Source: Paramuribaculum sp. (GTDB lineage Bacteria; Bacteroidota; Bacteroidia; Bacteroidales; Muribaculaceae). From it: a stretch of 10,577 nucleotides of DNA. Every line of letters starts with the position of its first letter. Within the stretch, counting starts at the first letter, position 1. The notes below the pieces were generated by a model. The model was not told the origin of the DNA. It was given only the letters and a program-made list of their open reading frames with translations, and did no database searches. The stretch is from assembly GCA_009775605.1 (NCBI GenBank), contig VSPV01000085.1:1-10577 (forward strand). The letters run 5' to 3'. Made by a program: the position numbers and the translations under genes. This document shows positions 7,671 through 10,577 of this stretch, piece by piece.

Positions 7671-8588
7671 ATGTCATTCTTTTCGGTCTCAAGATTCTCC
7701 TTATGCCTTATCGGTATCGTGCTCTCGCTCACGGCCTACGCCGGGGAGATGCAGCCCGACAGTCTCGACACGGCACCGAGAGAAATCAAAGCCGTGCAAT
7801 ACGTAGAAAACGGCGAGGGTTTCACTCTTGGCCCGTGTCCGGCTCCGGAGTTAGCAACGGGTGCCGGGGATATAATAAAGGCAGCGAGAAAGCTTCCGCG
7901 CGCCATGCGGCCGGACATCTATGATTTCCCCTATTCAGCAACCCTGAGCATTCCTGACTGGCGAAAACTGTGGGTAAACACCGCCGTTCTCATGGGCGGC
8001 GGCATCACCGCGCTCGGTGTGCTTGAGCTTCTGCCATCCGACGCAACGGCATGGAATAAAAAGGAAAACGCCAAGATACCTCTCTTAAAACGCTACTGGC
8101 ACAATGTGCGTCAAGGCCCGGTATGGGACCACGACAATCCGGTGTTCAACCTGATTCTTCACCCCTACGGGGGCGCGGCCTATTACATGTCGGCCAGATC
8201 GGCCGGCTTCAATATCTGGGGCTCGTTTCTTTATTCGTTTGCCATTTCCACAGGATTCTGGGAATATGGGTTCGAAGCCTTCAATGAAATTCCCTCGGTG
8301 CAGGATCTGATTGTGACGCCGGTAATAGGGGCTGTAGTAGGCGAAGGGTTCTATGTGCTTAAACGAAAAATCCTTGAGCGGGATTACAGAGTGTTGGGAT
8401 CAAAAGCCGTCGGTTATTTCCTTGCATTCCTTCTCGACCCCGTGAACGAGGCCTGCGGATATTTCACGGGCTACCAGAAACACCGCGCCGACCACCTCCG
8501 GGCACCGGAAATCAAAAGCGGCCCCTGGCTGGCTCCCGACTCAGGCGGAGGCGTAAGCGCCGGACTTTCTGTAGCTGTAAATTTCTAA
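7671..8588 (+). CDS. DUF3943 domain-containing protein
   Basis: A 305-residue envelope protein with a signal peptide (MSFFSVSRFSLCLIGIVLSL, cleavage likely after TAYA at residue 24). The conserved DUF3943 core is clear: WDHDNPVFNLILHPYGG (152-168) continuing into AAYYMSARSAG; WEYGFEAFNEIPS (197-209); and QDLIVTPVIGAVVGE (211-225). There are several hydrophobic stretches (about 100-120, 181-196, 211-229, 245-256). The biochemical function is not known to me. The conserved polar residues embedded in hydrophobic segments (H164, Y171, R176, W197, E198, E202, E225) suggest a membrane-associated or integral beta/alpha protein, which is inference. The C-terminus SAGLSVAVNF ends in Phe after a beta-like strand, compatible with outer-membrane placement. 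It lies divergent from the Omp85 operon; no convincing + strand promoter was found in the 231-base gap. No terminator separates it from the PCMD gene 46 bases downstream. Confidence 0.88.
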   Translation: MSFFSVSRFSLCLIGIVLSLTAYAGEMQPDSLDTAPREIKAVQYVENGEGFTLGPCPAPELATGAGDIIKAARKLPRAMRPDIYDFPYSATLSIPDWRKLWVNTAVLMGGGITALGVLELLPSDATAWNKKENAKIPLLKRYWHNVRQGPVWDHDNPVFNLILHPYGGAAYYMSARSAGFNIWGSFLYSFAISTGFWEYGFEAFNEIPSVQDLIVTPVIGAVVGEGFYVLKRKILERDYRVLGSKAVGYFLAFLLDPVNEACGYFTGYQKHRADHLRAPEIKSGPWLAPDSGGGVSAGLSVAVNF

Positions 8589-8596
8589 TTAAGTAG

Positions 8597-8604
8597 TATC
8601 TTTG
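8597..8604 (+). promoter_or_regulatory. -7 promoter element for the PCMD gene
   Basis: TATCTTTG is a perfect TAnnTTTG -7 box, followed by C as is common. Initiation near 8611 would give a leader of about 25 bases. The -33 region falls at the very end of the DUF3943 gene and has only a partial match (CTG at 8575-8577). This suggests the PCMD gene can be transcribed on its own as well as by read-through. Confidence 0.55.
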
Positions 8605-8634
8605 CGCAATAAATCCCTCTGAAAACCAAAAATT

Positions 8635-9582
8635 ATGAAAAAGACATTGTGTTTACTGCTTACCGCAGGCGTTGCTTTCCATGTATCACCGCAAAGCGTC
8701 GAGCCTATAAAATACGGCAACTTCAACAGCTGGATTACACGCGAAATAAAAGAATCGGCCATCATAGGAGGCAAGACGCGTCCCGTCTATGAAATAGGCC
8801 CGACTCAGACCATAATAGGGGCCAAACCATACTTCAACGGCGATTCACCCTGGGGAACGAGCAATGTATATGCCCGCGTGTCGGGAATCACAAAGACTTC
8901 AAACGCAGTTTTCCCGTCGGTAAGAAGCGGTGAGAACAAATGCGCCAAACTCACAGCTATGATGGAGCGCGTGAAAGTGCTCGGCCTCATCAACATGGAT
9001 GTGATGGTTGCCGGTTCTATCTTCCTCGGCGAGATGATAGAGCCTATTACATCCACCAAGAATCCCTATTCAAAGATGGAAATGGGCATGCCCTACACCA
9101 AGCGTCCCAAATATCTGGTGTTCGACTACATGGCCGATATCCCAACAGAAGACATCAGAGTTAAAGCCACCGGATTCGGATCTCCCAAGAAGCTCCGCGG
9201 ACGTGACGAAGGAGTGGTCTTCATTTTCCTCCAGCGCAGATGGGAAGACTCCGAAGGCAACATCCACGCGCGCCGCGTGGCCACCGGCGGAGAGGCATTT
9301 ACCAAAAGTTCGCCATGGGTCAACGGCCACAAACTGAAACTTATGTACGGCGACATCTCAGCCAAGTTGCCTTATCCGTGGCTGGCACTCCGTAACGGCG
9401 ATAACGCCTACTATGCCCGTAATTCCAAAGGGGAGATGCGTAAAGTAATGGAAGAAGGCTGGGACAGCGCCGACGCCACTCCCACCCACGCCGTGCTCAT
9501 GTTCTCGTCGGGCAACGGTGAGGCTTACGTAGGTACCCCCGGACTCACTATATACGTTGACAACGTAGGTTTCGGATTCTGA
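8635..9582 (+). CDS. PCMD domain-containing protein
   Basis: A 315-residue exported protein of the Bacteroidetes PCMD family ('putative carbohydrate metabolism domain', a jelly-roll-like beta domain; function inferred by name only). An N-terminal signal peptide (MKKTLCLLLTAGVAFHVSPQ) has no lipobox cysteine near the cleavage region, so it is secreted or periplasmic rather than clearly a lipoprotein, unlike many PCMD proteins. Family features: an early tryptophan motif (FNSWITREIKE, 30-40), SPWGTSNVYAR (71-81), the VRSGENKCAKLTA stretch (96-108), VMVAGSIFLGEM (123-134), the GMPYTKRPKYLVFDYM segment (151-166), and the terminal strand TIYVDNVGFGF (305-315). The protein is a single domain without the Ig-like N-terminal domain often fused in this family. 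It has its own -7 box and a strong hairpin just after its stop. A carbohydrate role is possible but no nearby gene supports a polysaccharide utilisation locus. Confidence 0.85.
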   Translation: MKKTLCLLLTAGVAFHVSPQSVEPIKYGNFNSWITREIKESAIIGGKTRPVYEIGPTQTIIGAKPYFNGDSPWGTSNVYARVSGITKTSNAVFPSVRSGENKCAKLTAMMERVKVLGLINMDVMVAGSIFLGEMIEPITSTKNPYSKMEMGMPYTKRPKYLVFDYMADIPTEDIRVKATGFGSPKKLRGRDEGVVFIFLQRRWEDSEGNIHARRVATGGEAFTKSSPWVNGHKLKLMYGDISAKLPYPWLALRNGDNAYYARNSKGEMRKVMEEGWDSADATPTHAVLMFSSGNGEAYVGTPGLTIYVDNVGFGF

Positions 9583-9601
9583 AAAATCCTCTGCAATATC
9601 A

Positions 9602-9636
9602 AACGGGCTGCGGAACCTTGATTTCCGCAGCCCGTT
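9602..9636. terminator. Bidirectional terminator hairpin between convergent genes
   Basis: A perfect 14-bp inverted repeat: AACGGGCTGCGGAA (9602-9615) pairs with TTCCGCAGCCCGTT (9623-9636) around a 7-base loop. It lies between the stops of the PCMD gene (9582) and the small barrel gene (9660). Neither side has a long T tract (CTGT on the +, TGATATT on the -), but the strength and position make a shared terminator or 3'-end stabiliser likely. Confidence 0.75.
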
Positions 9637-9659
9637 CTGTAAATGAGTTCTGTTATATT

Positions 9660-10235
9660 TTAGAACGTGTAGAAGAATCCGAATGTGAGATTATTGCCGT
9701 TGAGCATCAGGCCTCCCTGGTTGCTGTAGCCAGCCTCCTTGGCTGCATTGTTGGCACCCTCATATCCGAGCATACCTACATGGGCCACAAGGCTGAAATT
9801 ATCGGTGAGGTTAACCGAGATACCGGGACGGAAACCGAGATTCCAGGTAACGGCGGTCTTGCTGTCATCATCCTTGTAATGTGTCCAGCCCGCACCAAAA
9901 CCTACTGCACCGTCAACGAACAGGCTGATCAGATTGTTCGAGCTGCGGAAATAAGTGTAGCGGAGATAGGGATTAAACTGGAAAATGTTTGTAGACACTC
10001 CCTGTCCGCAGAGATGGGTATAGTCATAACCGAGCTGTGCGCCAAGGGCCCACTCAGAGCTGAAGTTATAACCGATTTCAGGAAGAATCACAAAATGATT
10101 GGTGCTGGCATCGGTTGAATTGTCGTGGCTGTCATGCCAGTAACCGAGCGAACCGCCTACGTAAATGTTGGAATTCTGTGCAGCTGCACCAAGTGAGGCA
10201 ATCGCGAGGACTACCATTGCTAAAACCTTTTTCAT
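9660..10235 (-). CDS. Small outer-membrane beta-barrel protein (OMP_b-brl type)
   Basis: A 191-residue predicted outer-membrane protein. The signal peptide MKKVLAMVVLAIASLGAAAQ has a clean AAA-Q cleavage region, after which NIYVGGSLGYW begins the first strand. Alternating hydrophobic/aromatic strands follow: HFVILPEIGYNFS, WALGAQLGYDYTH, FQFNPYLRYTYF, ISLFVDGAVGFGAGW, TWNLGFRPGISVNL, FSLVAHVGMLGYEG and LTFGFFYTF. Together these are about eight strands and end with a C-terminal Phe typical of BAM substrates. The family resembles OmpA-like/OmpW-like small barrels common in Bacteroidetes; no peptidoglycan-binding domain is attached, and a specific function cannot be named. It is monocistronic on the - strand. 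A weak candidate promoter (GTTG at 10367-10370, 18 bases, TAATTTTA at 10341-10348) would leave a leader of about 100 bases; no better match was found. Confidence 0.85.
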   Translation of the reverse strand: MKKVLAMVVLAIASLGAAAQNSNIYVGGSLGYWHDSHDNSTDASTNHFVILPEIGYNFSSEWALGAQLGYDYTHLCGQGVSTNIFQFNPYLRYTYFRSSNNLISLFVDGAVGFGAGWTHYKDDDSKTAVTWNLGFRPGISVNLTDNFSLVAHVGMLGYEGANNAAKEAGYSNQGGLMLNGNNLTFGFFYTF

Positions 10236-10419
10236 AATAAATTAAAATTGGTTATGTGAATAAAATCTTACCTTAGAGCCTCAGGGAATAATAATGGTTA
10301 TGAAGGAGGCTTTCTTTGTAAATAGGCTTTAATTGCGCCGTAAAATTATAAAAAAATCACTTAATGCAACCCTCGGGCCATGTTTTTTATCATTCAAGCA
10401 AAAAAATCTTCAAAAAATT
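10236..10419. other. A/T-rich intergenic region upstream of the barrel gene and tRNA
   Basis: This stretch separates the - strand barrel gene from the tRNA promoter. It is A/T-rich with several A and T tracts (for example 10382-10388, 10400-10407) and contains only the weak - strand promoter candidate at 10341-10370. I see no credible gene, RNA structure or repeat in it. Confidence 0.5.
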
Positions 10420-10449
10420 TTTGCAGTTAAAAAAAAGTCTATACCTTTG
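10420..10449 (+). promoter_or_regulatory. Promoter for tRNA-Gln
   Basis: TTTG (10420-10423) is followed after 18 bases by TACCTTTG (10442-10449), a perfect TAnnTTTG -7 box. The upstream flank is A/T-rich, as expected for a strong stable-RNA promoter. Initiation near 10456 gives a 5' leader of about 45 bases to be trimmed before the tRNA; it holds a small 4-bp stem (CGGC 10468-10471 with GCCG 10478-10481). Confidence 0.7.
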
Positions 10450-10501
10450 CACCCGTAATCACAAACACGGCACGAGAGCCGCTAAGATTCACAACAAATA
10501 T

Positions 10502-10572
10502 TGCCTTGTGGTGTAATGGTAGCACGTCGGATTCTGGTTCCGCCTGTGAGGGTTCGAATCCTTCCAAGGCAA
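10502..10572 (+). tRNA. tRNA-Gln (anticodon CUG)
   Basis: A full cloverleaf can be drawn. The acceptor stem is TGCCTTG (10502-10508) with CAAGGCA (10565-10571), and the discriminator is A10572. A short D arm carries GGTGTAATGGTAGCAC. In the anticodon arm TCGGA pairs with TCCGC (one terminal mismatch) around the loop TTCTGGT, giving anticodon CTG. The T arm is GAGGG-TTCGAAT-CCTTC. The anticodon arm closely resembles E. coli tRNA-Gln(CUG). The CCA end is not encoded (CAAAG follows), as is usual in Bacteroidetes, so it must be added after transcription. The window ends five bases later, so further tRNAs in the same transcript cannot be excluded. Confidence 0.93.
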
Positions 10573-10577
10573 CAAAG

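Noticed and set aside
9618..10118. 166-codon open frame on the + strand
   Set aside because: It is antisense to the small barrel gene and begins inside the terminator hairpin; the barrel reading has a signal peptide and typical strands.
10300..10332. Ten-codon + strand mini-ORF (MKEAFFVNRL) in the A/T-rich gap
   Set aside because: It has no promoter, no leader logic and no downstream gene to control; the expected chance occurrence of such short frames is high.
10572..10577. Attachment site or integrated element at the tRNA 3' end
   Set aside because: Only five bases follow the tRNA and no partial tRNA repeat or integrase gene is present in the window.

Overview
The window looks like ordinary chromosomal DNA of a Bacteroidales bacterium, most likely from the Muribaculaceae or a close relative. 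The reasons are the families present (DUF5063, DUF3943, PCMD, an Omp85 barrel without POTRA domains, a small OmpA-like barrel), several promoters of the Bacteroidetes type (TTTG, about 18-20 bases, TAnnTTTG), start codons preceded by A/T-rich sequence rather than Shine-Dalgarno motifs, and moderate G+C. The family assignment is inference; no phylogenetic marker is present. I see no transposase, integrase, phage gene or CRISPR array.

Layout, left to right. On the + strand, a DUF5063 protein gene (46-588) overlaps an M18 metallo-aminopeptidase gene (569-1894). They converge on a class I [4Fe-4S] fumarase gene on the - strand (2006-3655), with one terminator hairpin between them. The fumarase appears to be driven by one or two promoters lying in a 19-bp direct repeat upstream. 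Divergent from it is a small putative lipoprotein (3861-4466, +). This converges, with only 10 bases between stop codons, on a - strand two-gene operon: an Omp85-type outer-membrane barrel (6213-7439) followed by an inner-membrane EptA-like phosphoethanolamine transferase (4477-6180). On the + strand again are a DUF3943 protein (7671-8588) and a PCMD-domain protein (8635-9582), the latter with its own -7 box. These converge, across a perfect 14-bp hairpin, on a small outer-membrane barrel (9660-10235, -). A tRNA-Gln(CUG) gene with its own promoter closes the window (10502-10572, +).

Functionally there are three housekeeping items (peptide turnover, fumarase of the C4-dicarboxylate branch, a tRNA). 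The rest is an envelope-rich block: five or six products carry export signals or membrane segments. The clearest partnership is the Omp85 barrel with the PEtN transferase, in one transcript and both envelope-directed. I found no convincing undescribed system. The items most worth checking are the duplicated fumarase promoter and leader, the Omp85-EptA operon, and the uncharacterised lipoprotein.
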